From: Pseudomonadota bacterium
Lineage (GTDB): Bacteria > Pseudomonadota > Gammaproteobacteria > Burkholderiales > Burkholderiaceae_C
Reading direction: 5' to 3'
DNA length: 64,000 nucleotides
NCBI GenBank assembly: GCA_029780695.1
Contig: JAKOYD010000174.1
Coordinates: 1-64,000, forward strand
Of the stretch, positions 56,377 to 64,000 are shown piece after piece (within the stretch, counting starts at the first letter, position 1; each line of letters starts with the position of its first letter). A model generated the notes under the pieces. That model saw only the letters and a list, made by a program, of their open reading frames with translations, searched no databases and was not told the origin of the DNA. A program made the translations under genes and the position numbers.

Positions 56377-57678
56377 TCAGCGCGAGGCCGCCGAAGCCGG
56401 CGCGGCAGGCGCCGACGCTCCCGGCGTTGCGCCGGATGCTGCGGTTTTAGGAGCTGCTGGTGCTTGACTGGCGGGCGCTGGGGCCTGATTGGGCACCCAA
56501 GGCACCGGTTTGACCACCTTCGCGCCCATCATCAGCTTCATGGCGCCTTCCACCATCACCTGCTCTCCGGGCTTCAAGCCCTCGGTCACGATCCACTGGT
56601 TGCCCTTCTGGCCACCGATCTTGATCGGGCGCGGCGCCACGGCGCCGTCGGGCGCCACCACCATCACGGTATCGCCTTTCGTGCCGCGCGTGACCGCCTG
56701 CTGCGGCAGCAGGATGGCGTTGTCCACCTCCGCCTGCTCGACGCGCGCGCGCACATACATGCCGGGCATCAGCAGCCCGCCGGGGTTGGGCACCTCGGCG
56801 CGCAGGTTGACCTGGCCGGTGGCCGGGTCGACGCTCAGGTCGGTGAACAGCAGGCGCGCGGTCTGCCCGTAGACCTGTCCGTTTTCCAGCAGCACCTGCA
56901 CCTTGGCCGCCTCGGCGCCGCCCGCGCGCGCCAGCTTGCCAGACTGCAGCGCCTGGCGCAGCGCCATGACTTCCGCCGCCGACTGCGTGATGTTCAGGTA
57001 CAGCGGGTTGATCTGCTGGATGGTGGCCAACTGCGTGCCTTCTTGCGCGCTGACCAGCGCGCCTTCGGTCACCAGCGAACGGCCGATGCGCCCGCTGATG
57101 GGCGCCGTCACCGTCGCATAACCCAGGTTGATGTCGGCCGTGCGCACGGCGGCGCGGGCGGCGGCCACCTGCGCCTGCGCGGCTTTTTCGGCCGCCACGG
57201 CGGCGTCGAATTCCTGCTTGCTGACCGCGTTGGCCGCCACCAGCGGGCGGTAGCGCGTGACCATGGCGCTGGCGTTGGCCAGTTGCGCCTGCGTCTGCGC
57301 CAGTTGGGCCTGCGCGCTTTGCCGGGTGGCCTGGTAGGGCGCCGAATCGATCTGGTACAGCACCTGCCCGGCGCGCACGTCGCTGCCTTCGGTGAACACG
57401 CGCTTGTTCAGGATGCCGGTGGCGCGCGCGCGCACCTGCGCCACGCGCGAGGGCTCCAGCCGGCCGGGCAGCTCGGTCGTCAGGCCCACGGTGCCGGGCT
57501 GCACCGTGACCACGGCCACCTCGGGCGGTGGCGGCGCGCCGCCACCACCACCACCACCGGGAGCGGCCGATGGCTGCTTGTCACCGCAGGCGGCCAGCGT
57601 GACGGCCAGCAGCACGCTGGCACTCAGCAGCGGTGCGCGGGTGATGAGAAAAGGGCGGGCGGAGCGGCGGTCGGGCAT
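56377..57678 (-). CDS. RND efflux periplasmic adaptor (AcrA/MexA family)
   Basis: A 433-residue membrane-fusion protein. The lipoprotein signal ends with the lipobox LAAC (VTLAACGDKQP), followed by a Gly-rich linker. PGRLEPSRVAQVRARATGILNKRVFTEGSDVRAGQVLYQIDSAPYQA is the biotinyl-lipoyl-like domain. The coiled-coil hairpin runs about residues 115-175, then the second half of the lipoyl domain (ATVTAPISGRIGRSLVTEG) and the beta-barrel. The C-terminal 50 residues are an Ala/Pro tail. The ATG at 57678 is chosen for its signal peptide. It is the first gene of the operon and is divergent from the TetR repressor. Confidence 0.94.
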   Translation of the reverse strand: MPDRRSARPFLITRAPLLSASVLLAVTLAACGDKQPSAAPGGGGGGGAPPPPEVAVVTVQPGTVGLTTELPGRLEPSRVAQVRARATGILNKRVFTEGSDVRAGQVLYQIDSAPYQATRQSAQAQLAQTQAQLANASAMVTRYRPLVAANAVSKQEFDAAVAAEKAAQAQVAAARAAVRTADINLGYATVTAPISGRIGRSLVTEGALVSAQEGTQLATIQQINPLYLNITQSAAEVMALRQALQSGKLARAGGAEAAKVQVLLENGQVYGQTARLLFTDLSVDPATGQVNLRAEVPNPGGLLMPGMYVRARVEQAEVDNAILLPQQAVTRGTKGDTVMVVAPDGAVAPRPIKIGGQKGNQWIVTEGLKPGEQVMVEGAMKLMMGAKVVKPVPWVPNQAPAPASQAPAAPKTAASGATPGASAPAAPASAASR

Positions 57679-57829
57679 GGTGTTGTTCTCGGTGGCAATG
57701 TCGGCTGAGCGTGGCGCGCACGAGGCGTGGCAGGCACGGAGCAAAGTCGGTGGCTAAAAAACGAAGGGCACGGAAAGAGATCGGCACGACCCCCGGCATG
57801 GCCGGCCGTGCGGGAAAAGACGGGATGAT

Positions 57830-57851
57830 ACATACATTCTTGAATGTATGT
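57830..57851. promoter_or_regulatory. AcrR-type operator, perfect 22-bp palindrome
   Basis: ACATACATTC and GAATGTATGT are perfect inverted arms joined by TT. It is centred between the divergent efflux operon and the TetR gene and closely matches, from memory, the E. coli AcrR operator (TACATACAT with ATGTATGTA arms). It lies 65 nt before the repressor start. Confidence 0.85.
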
Positions 57852-57916
57852 GATAGAGTCTTGTTGAAACCCCATCCCACCGCGCCCCCATTTTTCCTGC
57901 TTTTTCTGTTTTTTGC

Positions 57917-58555
57917 ATGGCACGCCGCACCAAGGAAGACGCCCAGGCCACGCGCGCCGCGCTGCTGGACGCGGCCGAGCGCGTGTTTGCGCAGCACGGC
58001 GTGGCGCGCACGTCGCTGGCGCAGGTTGCCGCCGAGGCAGGCGTGACGCGCGGCGCCGTGTACTGGCACTTCAAGGACAAGGTAGACCTGTTCACCGCCA
58101 TGATGGGCCGTGCCGTGCAGCCGCTTGAAGACGGGCTGGCGCGCCTGGACGATGGGCCGCCCGGCGCCGACCCGGTGCAGCGCCTGCTGGCCGCGCTGGC
58201 CGACGCGCTGCGCCAGATCGCGCGTGACGAGCAGACGCGCCGCGTACTCACCGTGGCGCATTTCATGGTCGAGCACACCGACGAGCTTGGCGCGTTGCGG
58301 GCGCACCGCATCGACAAGCACAGCCGTCACGGCGAAATCATCGCGCGCGTGCTGGCCGCCGGCGCCCAGGCGCGCGGCATCGCGCTGAACCCGCCCGCGC
58401 CGCAGCTGGGTCGCGCCGTGCATGCGCTGGTCGCCGGGCTGGTGCAGGACTGGCTGCTGGCGCCGCACTTCGAGCTGGAACCCACCGCGCTGGCGGCGCT
58501 GCGCGCGCTGCTGGCGGGCGCGGGCATGGCACCACTTGTCGCCGATCAGGGATAA
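57917..58555 (+). CDS. TetR/AcrR-family repressor of the efflux operon
   Basis: A 212-residue TetR regulator. The DNA-binding HTH is in RAALLDAAERVFAQHGVARTSLAQVAAEAGVTRGAVYWHFKDKVDLFTAMM (residues 13-64), nearly the AcrR/TtgR consensus. The rest is the helical ligand-binding domain. It is divergent from the RND operon, over a palindromic operator. By analogy with AcrR/MexR-type systems it should repress the pump and be released by toxic ligands; that is inference. tRNA-Arg follows 15 nt after its stop. Confidence 0.93.
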   Translation: MARRTKEDAQATRAALLDAAERVFAQHGVARTSLAQVAAEAGVTRGAVYWHFKDKVDLFTAMMGRAVQPLEDGLARLDDGPPGADPVQRLLAALADALRQIARDEQTRRVLTVAHFMVEHTDELGALRAHRIDKHSRHGEIIARVLAAGAQARGIALNPPAPQLGRAVHALVAGLVQDWLLAPHFELEPTALAALRALLAGAGMAPLVADQG

Positions 58556-58570
58556 TGCGCCCTTCATCGC

Positions 58571-58646
58571 GCGGCCGTAGCTCAGTGGATAGAGTATCGG
58601 CCTCCGAAGCCGAGGGTCGTGGGTTCGATCCCCGCCGGCCGCGCCA
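58571..58646 (+). tRNA. tRNA-Arg (anticodon CCG)
   Basis: A 76-nt cloverleaf can be drawn. The acceptor stem GCGGCCG pairs with CGGCCGC, the discriminator is G, and CCA is encoded. The D arm contains GCTCAGTGGATAGAGT, and the anticodon loop CTCCGAA has CCG, so it reads codon CGG. The T arm is GTGGGTTCGATCCC. It lies just after the TetR gene and before an accessory-looking region with an IS remnant. Confidence 0.95.
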
Positions 58647-59053
58647 CATGGAACGCCGGGCAGTCGGTGGCGTTCGCACGTCAAGCGCTTTGCGTTCTCC
58701 TTGCTTTCGCTTCATTCAGTACGCTGGGCGCGCGCCACAAGCGTGGCGCTGGCGGCGCTGGGGCTGCGCTGTGCATCGTGAATTTTTTTGCGCTAGCACA
58801 GGTTTGGCCCAGTCTTCGGTTACGAAAGCTAATCGTTTTTTCTTAAACGATGGCATCATTGGCTGGGCCGTTGATGTAGGCGGCAGCCGACTTCAAGGCA
58901 TTTGGTCAGCCCTGTGCCGGGCCGCGACACGCCCGGCATTCACCCCAGCCACCCGCTGCGGGCGGCGCGCACCGACGGGTGCCCGCGCGTGCTTTCGGGC
59001 CGGCGTCGGGGCGGGTTTTGTGAAAATTCATAGCATCTGATTCGTTTTGCACC
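58647..59053. other. Intergenic region between tRNA-Arg and the second TetR gene
   Basis: A 407-nt stretch of mixed base composition. It holds one perfect inverted repeat, ATCGTTT and AAACGAT (58832-58851, 6-nt spacer), and an AT-rich GCTATGAATTTT-like bit near 59018-59034. No gene is recognised; the open frames there have no ribosome site or family likeness. Confidence 0.5.
58832..58851. promoter_or_regulatory. Perfect 7-bp inverted repeat upstream of TetR
   Basis: ATCGTTT at 58832-58838 and AAACGAT at 58845-58851 enclose TTTCTT. It lies 200 nt before the TetR start and has no T-run behind it. It could be a repressor operator; the role is unproved. Confidence 0.35.
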
Positions 59054-59701
59054 ATGGCGGCCAAGCACTTCAAGCTCAACTACACCGGCACTCCCAGGGT
59101 CAAGACCACGGTCCATCCGACCAAGGAGTGTCTGCTGGACACCGTGATGGGCCTGCTCGACACGCAGGCGCTGGAAAGCATCACGGTGGACCTGGTGCTG
59201 CGCCAATCGGGGGTGTCCAAGGGCTCGCTCTACCACCATTTCGAGGACTTCCCGGACTTGCTGGAGCATGCGCTGGTGCAGCGCTTCTCGCTCGGTGTGG
59301 ACAAGAGCGTCGAGATGCTGTCTCGCGTGGTGCGTACCAGCCAGACGCGCGACGAAGCCATGGCCGGCCTCTACAAAGCGACCAGCAAGACGACCGCGGC
59401 GGCGCTGGCCGGCAACCGGTTCGAACGCACCAAGCTCATCGGTTTTTCGCGTGACAACCCTCGGCTGTCAAAGAAGCTGGCCAGCGAGCAATGGCGGCTG
59501 ACCAGTGCGCTGGAGGGCCTGTTCGTCGAGATGCAGACCAAGGGCTGGATGAGCAAGAGCTTCGACCCGCGCGCCGCGGCGGTGCTGATCCAGGCGTATG
59601 CGCTGGGCAAGATCATCGATGACATCGTCGATGAAAAGGTCGATGAACAAGCGTGGAACGAGTTGGTCAACAAGATCATCGACCGGGTGTTCTCGGACTG
59701 A
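59054..59701 (+). CDS. TetR-family transcriptional regulator
   Basis: A 215-residue TetR regulator. The HTH region is [52 protein letters not shown] (about residues 23-74). The rest is helical, ending [36 protein letters not shown]. It has no divergent partner next to it; the neighbours are a tRNA gene and an IS remnant, so its target may have been lost or lie elsewhere. GC content is slightly lower than in neighbouring genes. Confidence 0.87.
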   Translation: MAAKHFKLNYTGTPRVKTTVHPTKECLLDTVMGLLDTQALESITVDLVLRQSGVSKGSLYHHFEDFPDLLEHALVQRFSLGVDKSVEMLSRVVRTSQTRDEAMAGLYKATSKTTAAALAGNRFERTKLIGFSRDNPRLSKKLASEQWRLTSALEGLFVEMQTKGWMSKSFDPRAAAVLIQAYALGKIIDDIVDEKVDEQAWNELVNKIIDRVFSD

Positions 59702-59754
59702 CCCGGATCGTGTGTAGGCGCCCAGGGCAAGGCGCTAGATGGCTGGGAGGCCCC

Positions 59755-60135
59755 ATGGCACGCACCCTTCGTCGAACTGATCCTCATCTGTGGTTCTTCG
59801 AACTGCCCGAGAAGGACGACCCGGACTATGGCCGGATGGCAGCGCGCCTGCACAACGACAAGCCCAGCCTTTACAGCGGCCCACCCAAGCGGTTCCGCCG
59901 CCCCTTTGAGCGCTCTTTACGGCTCAAGGCAGAACAGATACTCAAACGCTCGCTGCGCGAGCCGCAGCATGAGGCGCTGGTGCTCGAGCACCCGTTCCGT
60001 GTCATCAAACGCCAGTTCGGGCACGTGAAAGTGCGCTATCGAGGCTTGGGCAAGAACACGGCGCAACTGCATACGCTGTTCGCACTGTCTAACCTCTGGA
60101 TGGCGCGCAAAGCTTCGATGGGAGTGCAGGCATGA
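59755..60135 (+). pseudogene. Hybrid ORF: unknown N-terminus fused to IS5-type transposase end
   Basis: A 126-residue open frame with two unlike halves. Residues 1-75 ([18 protein letters not shown], then [19 protein letters not shown] and [19 protein letters not shown]) are very basic and I do not recognise them. From about residue 77 ([20 protein letters not shown], then [20 protein letters not shown]) the protein is the C-terminus of an IS5-family DDE transposase, including the conserved E/H region before the end. The front of the transposase is missing. It is a fusion created by deletion or insertion and is probably not functional as a transposase. Confidence 0.72.
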
Positions 60136-60272
60136 GTCCGTCTGTAAACAGCCCAGAGACCGGCAACAGGCCCGTAATGGCCTCGATCGCACCGCAAGCA
60201 GGCCGAATCTGTGAGGCGGCGCGACAGGGCGCCATCATCACATCTCAAAGTGCATTGCGCAGACCTTCCCTA
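59980..60272 (+). mobile_element. IS5-family insertion sequence remnant, right end
   Basis: The region holds the transposase C-terminus followed by about 137 nt of non-coding sequence that ends near 60255-60272 with GCGCAGACCTTCCCTAA. Read on the minus strand this is GGGAAGGTCTGCGC, which has the look of an IS5-group inverted repeat. No left end is found, so this is a fragment. Confidence 0.6.
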
Positions 60273-60507
60273 ACGGCATCGTCTTGAAGCCACGGGCATG
60301 GCTTCCTGTGACTGAAATGCCAGTCAGGCGGCAGCCTCCGTTGGTCGCCAACAGCAGTTCGCCGAACAGGAAGCTGCGCTGACATCGCAGCAACCGCGGT
60401 GCCTAAGCGCTGGTGGAGCACGCGGCGCAGCAACACTGGACGGCAGGCCCAAGTGCAACTTGAATAGTCCTTGGCGCCACCAAAAAGGGGCCGATTCAAA
60501 TTCGCCG
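60136..60507. other. Region between the hybrid ORF and the heme-binding gene
   Basis: This 372-nt stretch holds the end of the IS fragment (to about 60272) and then about 235 nt of unassigned sequence. The latter contains CACCAAAAAGGGGCCG and may be part of another IS or a decayed gene. I see no intact gene. Confidence 0.5.
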
Positions 60508-61008
60508 TCAACGTGCAAAAGCGGTGGCCAACGATTGGGCCAGTGCTTCGTCCTGCGCACCGCTGGCGCCGCTGACGCCGATGGCTCCGACGATCTGCCC
60601 CTGGTGGACCAGTGGTACGCCGCCCTGCAGAGGCAGCACGTTGGGCGTGGTGACCATCGCCGACTGTCCCGCGTTGATGTAATCCTCGAATTTCTTCGAG
60701 GGCGCGTTCAGGTAAGCCGCCGATCGGGCCTTGCCGATGGCGACGTCGATAGTGACCAGCGCGGCTTTGTCCATGCGCGTCAGCGCGACCAGGTGCCCGG
60801 CGCGGTCCACCACGGCAAGGCTCAGGTTTTGCGACTGGCCGCGTGCCTGCTGAAGGCCCTGCTCGATCAGTTGCTGGGCAGCGCTCAGGCTGATATGGGC
60901 TGTGGCATGCACGGGCGGCGCGGCAGGGGTGGGTTGGGCGTGGGCGGCCGTGGCGGTCAGAAGCAAGGCGCTGGCCGCCAGCCGCAAGGACTTGATGATC
61001 ATCGTCAT
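60508..61008 (-). CDS. HbpS/GlcG-like heme-degrading or binding protein
   Basis: A 166-residue exported protein of the GlcG/HbpS (DUF336) family. Residues 1-24 are a signal peptide (LRLAASALLLTATAAHA). The domain reads ISLSAAQQLIEQGLQQARGQSQNLSLAVVDRAGHLVALTRMD, then KARSAAYLNAPSKKFED, and GGVPLVHQGQIVGAIGVSGASGAQDEALAQSLATAFAR. HbpS binds heme in Streptomyces and takes part in redox sensing. It is on the same strand 68 nt after katA, which suggests joint expression and a role with heme or peroxide (inference). Confidence 0.88.
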   Translation of the reverse strand: MTMIIKSLRLAASALLLTATAAHAQPTPAAPPVHATAHISLSAAQQLIEQGLQQARGQSQNLSLAVVDRAGHLVALTRMDKAALVTIDVAIGKARSAAYLNAPSKKFEDYINAGQSAMVTTPNVLPLQGGVPLVHQGQIVGAIGVSGASGAQDEALAQSLATAFAR

Positions 61009-61076
61009 GGCGTGTGGTTGGGTTGGTTGCAAACCAGCGCTGCGGCGCGGCCTGGGCGCCGCAGCGCGCGGAGCCA

Positions 61077-62606
61077 TCAGGCTGGCAGCGGCACCAGCGG
61101 GTTGCCGAACATGGGGTCTTGCGGCTTTGACGCCAGCGCCTTCGCCAGGTCGATGCCCAGCGCCTTGGCCACGCCCGCGCCATAGGCCGGGTCGGCGGCG
61201 TGGCAGTTGCGGATGTGGCGCAGCTTGATGAACTCGGGCGCGTCGCCCATGGCCCGGCCGGTGTTGCCGAACAGGGCTTCTTTCTGCGCCTCGTTCATCA
61301 GGTTGAACAGCTTGCGCGGCTGCTCGAAGTAGTTGGCGTCGTCGGCGTGCGCGTCCCAGAAGGCGGCGTCGCCGTGGATCTTGAGCGGCGGCTCCATGAA
61401 CTCGGGCTGGCCCTGCCACTGGCCGTAGCTGTTGGGTTCGTAGTGCGGCAGGCTGCCGTAGTTGCCGTCGACGCGGCCAGTGCCGTCGCGGTGGTTGCTG
61501 TGCACCGGGCAGCGCGCGGCGTTCACCGGAATCTGCTGGTGATTCACGCCCAGGCGGTAGCGCTGCGCGTCGGCGTAGTTGAACAAGCGCGCCTGCAGCA
61601 TCTTGTCGGGGCTGACGCCGATGCCGGGCACCAGGTTGCTGGGCGCGAAGGCGGCCTGCTCGACGTCGGCAAAGAAGTTCTCGGGGTTCTTGTTCAGCTC
61701 GAACTCGCCTACCTCGATCAGCGGGTAGTCGCCCTTGTACCAGACCTTGGTCAAATCGAACGGGTGCAGGCGGTACTTCTCGGCGTCGGCCTCGGGCATG
61801 ATCTGGGCGTACATCTTCCACTTGGGGAAGTCGCCGCGCTCGATGGCGTCGTACAGGTCGCGCTGGTGGCTTTCGCGGTCCTTGCCGACCAGGGCCTCGG
61901 CCTCGGCATCGGTCAGGTTCTGGATGCCCTGCTGCGTGCGGAAGTGCAGCTTGACCCAGAAGCGCTCGCCAGCATTGTTCCAGAAGCTATAAGTATGAGA
62001 GCTGAAGCCGTGCATGTGGCGGTAGCTCCTGGGGATGCCGCGGTCGCTCATGACGATGGTGACCTGGTGCAGCGCTTCGGGCAGCAGCGTCCAGTAGTCC
62101 CAGTTGTTCTTGGCGCTGCGCAGGTTGGTGCGCGGGTCGCGCTTGACGGCCTTGTTCAGGTCAGGAAACTGCCGCGGGTCGCGGATGAAGAATACCGGGG
62201 TGTTGTTGCCCACCATGTCCCAGTTGCCTTCTTCGGTGTAAAACTTCAGCGCAAAGCCGCGAATGTCGCGCTCGGCATCGGCGGCGCCGCGTTCGCCGGC
62301 CACGGTGGTGAAGCGGGCGAACATCTCGGTCTTCTTGCCGACTTGGCTGAAGATCTTGGCGCGCGTGTATTTGGTGATGTCGTTCGTCACCGTGAAGGTG
62401 CCGAAGGCGCCCGAGCCCTTGGCGTGCATGCGGCGCTCGGGGATGACCTCGCGCACGAAGTTGGCCAGGCGCTCGTTCAGCCACACGTCCTGCGCCAGCA
62501 GCGGGCCGCGCGGGCCGGCCGTCAGGCTGTTGCGGCTGGTGGGCACGGGGGCACCGAAATTGGTGGTGAGGTGGGTCACGGGGCACTTCTGGGTGTCGTC
62601 GCTCAT
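61077..62606 (-). CDS. katA: Catalase, small-subunit clade 3 type
   Basis: A 509-residue monofunctional heme catalase. The catalytic His is in [13 protein letters not shown], and [40 protein letters not shown] is the conserved heme pocket. [12 protein letters not shown] and the proximal Tyr in [22 protein letters not shown] are present. Length and the absence of a C-terminal flavodoxin domain separate it from KatE at 26 kb. The ATG at 62606 is chosen as the family start. The AT-rich region 62660-62720 ahead of it may hold a peroxide-responsive promoter, but no clear OxyR site was found. Confidence 0.96.
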   Translation of the reverse strand: MSDDTQKCPVTHLTTNFGAPVPTSRNSLTAGPRGPLLAQDVWLNERLANFVREVIPERRMHAKGSGAFGTFTVTNDITKYTRAKIFSQVGKKTEMFARFTTVAGERGAADAERDIRGFALKFYTEEGNWDMVGNNTPVFFIRDPRQFPDLNKAVKRDPRTNLRSAKNNWDYWTLLPEALHQVTIVMSDRGIPRSYRHMHGFSSHTYSFWNNAGERFWVKLHFRTQQGIQNLTDAEAEALVGKDRESHQRDLYDAIERGDFPKWKMYAQIMPEADAEKYRLHPFDLTKVWYKGDYPLIEVGEFELNKNPENFFADVEQAAFAPSNLVPGIGVSPDKMLQARLFNYADAQRYRLGVNHQQIPVNAARCPVHSNHRDGTGRVDGNYGSLPHYEPNSYGQWQGQPEFMEPPLKIHGDAAFWDAHADDANYFEQPRKLFNLMNEAQKEALFGNTGRAMGDAPEFIKLRHIRNCHAADPAYGAGVAKALGIDLAKALASKPQDPMFGNPLVPLPA

Positions 62607-62778
62607 GGGGCTTGCCTTTCGTTGGGGTTCTAGAACGGCGCATCCCGACGCCGCTGCAGGCATCATAGAAAATCTGGATGAAATATAAAAGCCAATAGCA
62701 TTAATTGACTCGATAGGCAGAGTGCATCACGGGCTGCCGCCCCCGCCCGGTTGCGCGCCGGCCCGCCGCGCAGGGCAG

Positions 62779-64000
62779 TCAGGGGGCCGCCGTGGCCTGC
62801 CGCACCATGTCGGCCACGCGGCGCGGCGCGCCAATGGGCGGGCCGGCCTGGCCACGCTGCAAGGCGGCGATGTCGGCCTCGCTGGGGTAGATGCCGGCCA
62901 GCCAGTAGTCCATCACGCGGCGCACCAGGGGCGCGGCGTGGGCGGCGCCGAAGCCGGCGTTTTCGACGATGGCGGCCACGGCGATGCGCGGCTGCTGGGC
63001 CGGGGCGAAGGCGATGTAGAGCGAGTGATCGCGCTGGTGTTCGGCCAGCCGGGCCGCGTCGTAGCGGCTTTTCTGGCCGATGGAGACCGCTTGCGCCGTG
63101 CCGGTCTTGCCGCCCGACAGGTAAGGTGCGTTGCCGAACACGCCGCGCGACGTGCCTTCTTGCGTCACCCCCACCATGGCGCGCTGCACCAGCGCCACGT
63201 TGTCGGGGCGGTAACCCAGGTTCTGCCCGGGCGGCTGCGGCACGTCGGCCAGTTGCTGGCGCAGCGCGTCCTGGCGTGCCTTGACCAGGTGCGGCACGTG
63301 GCGCACGCCGCCGGCCGCCAGCGTGGCGGTGGCGCTGGCCAGCTGCAGCATGGTGAAGTTGTTGTAGCCCTGGCCGATGCCCAGCGAGATGGTTTCTCCG
63401 CCGTACCACTTTTGCTGTTCGGGGCGTTTGTAGGTGGCGCGCTTCCAGTCGGTCGAGGGCAGGATGCCGCGCGTCTCGCCCGGAATGTCGATGCCGGTGA
63501 CCTGGCCGAAACCCAGCGGCTTCATGAAGTCGTGGATGGCGTTGACGCCCATGTCGTTGGCGAGCTGGTAGTAGTACACGTTGCTCGACTTGACGATGCT
63601 GCGGTACAGATCGACCGCGCCCAGCGCGTGGCCCGAGCGGAAGGTGTGGCCGGCAAACGTCCACGAGCCGCCGTCCAAAATGGTGGTGCCGGGCGTGCGC
63701 TTGCCGGTCTCCAGCGCGGCCAGGCCCATGAAGGGCTTGTAGGTGGAGCCGGGCGGGTAGGTGCCGCGCAGCGCGCGGTTGAGCAGCGGCTTGTCGATGG
63801 AGTTGTTCAACTCGTCCCAGGTTTCGTGGTCGATGCCGTCGACGAACAGGTTCGGGTCGTAGGTGGGCTTGCTGACGAAGGCCAGAATCTCGCCATTGGC
63901 CGGGTCGATGGCCACCAGCGCGCCGCGCCGCTCGCCGTACATCTCCTCAATGAGCTTCTGCAGGTGAATGTCGATCGACAGCCGGATCGAGTCGCCCGGC
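62779..64000 (-). CDS. mrdA: Penicillin-binding protein 2, C-terminal part
   Basis: The transpeptidase domain of PBP2 (MrdA), the elongation-specific wall enzyme. About 407 residues are present; the 5' part lies beyond the right edge (the frame is open to base 64000 and begins in PGDSIRLSIDIHLQKLIEEMYGERR). The active Ser motif is STYKP in GTYPPGSTYKPFMGLAA, the second motif SSN in VKSSNVYYYQLA, and the third KTGT in SGGKTGTAQAV. The C-terminus ends about 30 residues after ALVRRVMDYWL-type sequence. It is usually paired with rodA, which is not visible here. Confidence 0.95.
   Translation of the reverse strand, partial: PGDSIRLSIDIHLQKLIEEMYGERRGALVAIDPANGEILAFVSKPTYDPNLFVDGIDHETWDELNNSIDKPLLNRALRGTYPPGSTYKPFMGLAALETGKRTPGTTILDGGSWTFAGHTFRSGHALGAVDLYRSIVKSSNVYYYQLANDMGVNAIHDFMKPLGFGQVTGIDIPGETRGILPSTDWKRATYKRPEQQKWYGGETISLGIGQGYNNFTMLQLASATATLAAGGVRHVPHLVKARQDALRQQLADVPQPPGQNLGYRPDNVALVQRAMVGVTQEGTSRGVFGNAPYLSGGKTGTAQAVSIGQKSRYDAARLAEHQRDHSLYIAFAPAQQPRIAVAAIVENAGFGAAHAAPLVRRVMDYWLAGIYPSEADIAALQRGQAGPPIGAPRRVADMVRQATAAP

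Noticed and set aside
58571-60272. Integrated island at tRNA-Arg
   Set aside because: The area has accessory traits, but no integrase gene and no second copy of the tRNA 3' end could be found in the window.
61965-62000. AT-rich GCTATAAGTATGAGAGCT inside katA, resembling the palindromic element
   Set aside because: It encodes the conserved catalase run SSHTYSFWN, so the wording is fixed by the protein family, and no second hairpin follows.
62650-62720. OxyR site ahead of katA
   Set aside because: CTAT and ATAG words are present, but their spacing does not fit the four-block OxyR pattern.

Overview
The window is a high-GC bacterial chromosome segment. The gene content and order point to a betaproteobacterium of the order Burkholderiales, most likely family Comamonadaceae; the genus is not resolved. 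The pointers are a tuf-rpsJ-S10 ribosomal operon, a full atp operon with atpI, a mannose-type PTS IIA-HPr-EI set without sugar permease, dat-ybeD-lipB-lipA, DUF11/IPTL-CTERM secreted proteins, and short palindromic intergenic elements of a kind I associate with this family.

Layout. 1-5.8 kb: tail of tuf, then rpsJ, rplC, rplD, rplW, rplB, rpsS, rplV, rpsC, rplP, rpmC, rpsQ, with a good sigma70-type promoter between rpsJ and rplC and a terminator after rpsQ. 5.8-8.5 kb: peroxiredoxin, GNAT acetyltransferase, a b561-type cytochrome divergent from a cytochrome c'. 8.7-13 kb: a 1406-residue secreted DUF11/SdrD-like protein lying between two near-identical element-plus-terminator cassettes. 13.2-18.2 kb: thioredoxin-like lipoprotein, small membrane protein, alpha/beta hydrolase, class III CoA-transferase, small lipoprotein, MFS transporter. 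18.2-22 kb: PTS IIA, HPr, EI, and a convergent DMT exporter. 22-25.5 kb: an eight-unit DUF11-like protein broken by a 14-nt deletion. 26-32 kb: large-subunit catalase KatE, lipA, lipB, ybeD, dat. 32-39.6 kb: atpIBEFHAGDC. 39.6-44.2 kb: cNMP-binding protein, two TPM-domain proteins with lemA, SnoaL-like protein, YheT-type hydrolase. 44.4-48.2 kb: a third IPTL-CTERM DUF11 protein. 48.2-51.5 kb: speD-speE, a conserved hypothetical, a diheme cytochrome c. 51.5-58.6 kb: an RND efflux operon (adaptor, pump, outer-membrane channel) with a divergent TetR/AcrR repressor over a perfect 22-bp operator. 58.6-60.5 kb: tRNA-Arg(CCG), another TetR gene, and an IS5-type transposase remnant fused to an unrelated short ORF. 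60.5-64 kb: HbpS/GlcG-like heme-binding protein, clade-3 catalase KatA, and the C-terminal part of PBP2 (MrdA), cut by the window edge.

The most interesting signal is a dispersed two-hairpin palindromic element of about 60 bp, with at least eleven copies here. Most copies are intergenic. Three lie in frame inside conserved genes (an MFS transporter, lipB, dat), one supplies the start codon and most of the signal peptide of a TPM-domain protein, one carries the start codon of a hydrolase, and one carries the stop codon of an exporter. This resembles the way Rickettsia palindromic elements enter genes. A second, GC-rich element family sits directly behind stop codons, including between ptsH and ptsI and between atpD and atpC.

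All calls come from reading the sequence and from knowledge of protein families; no database search was run.
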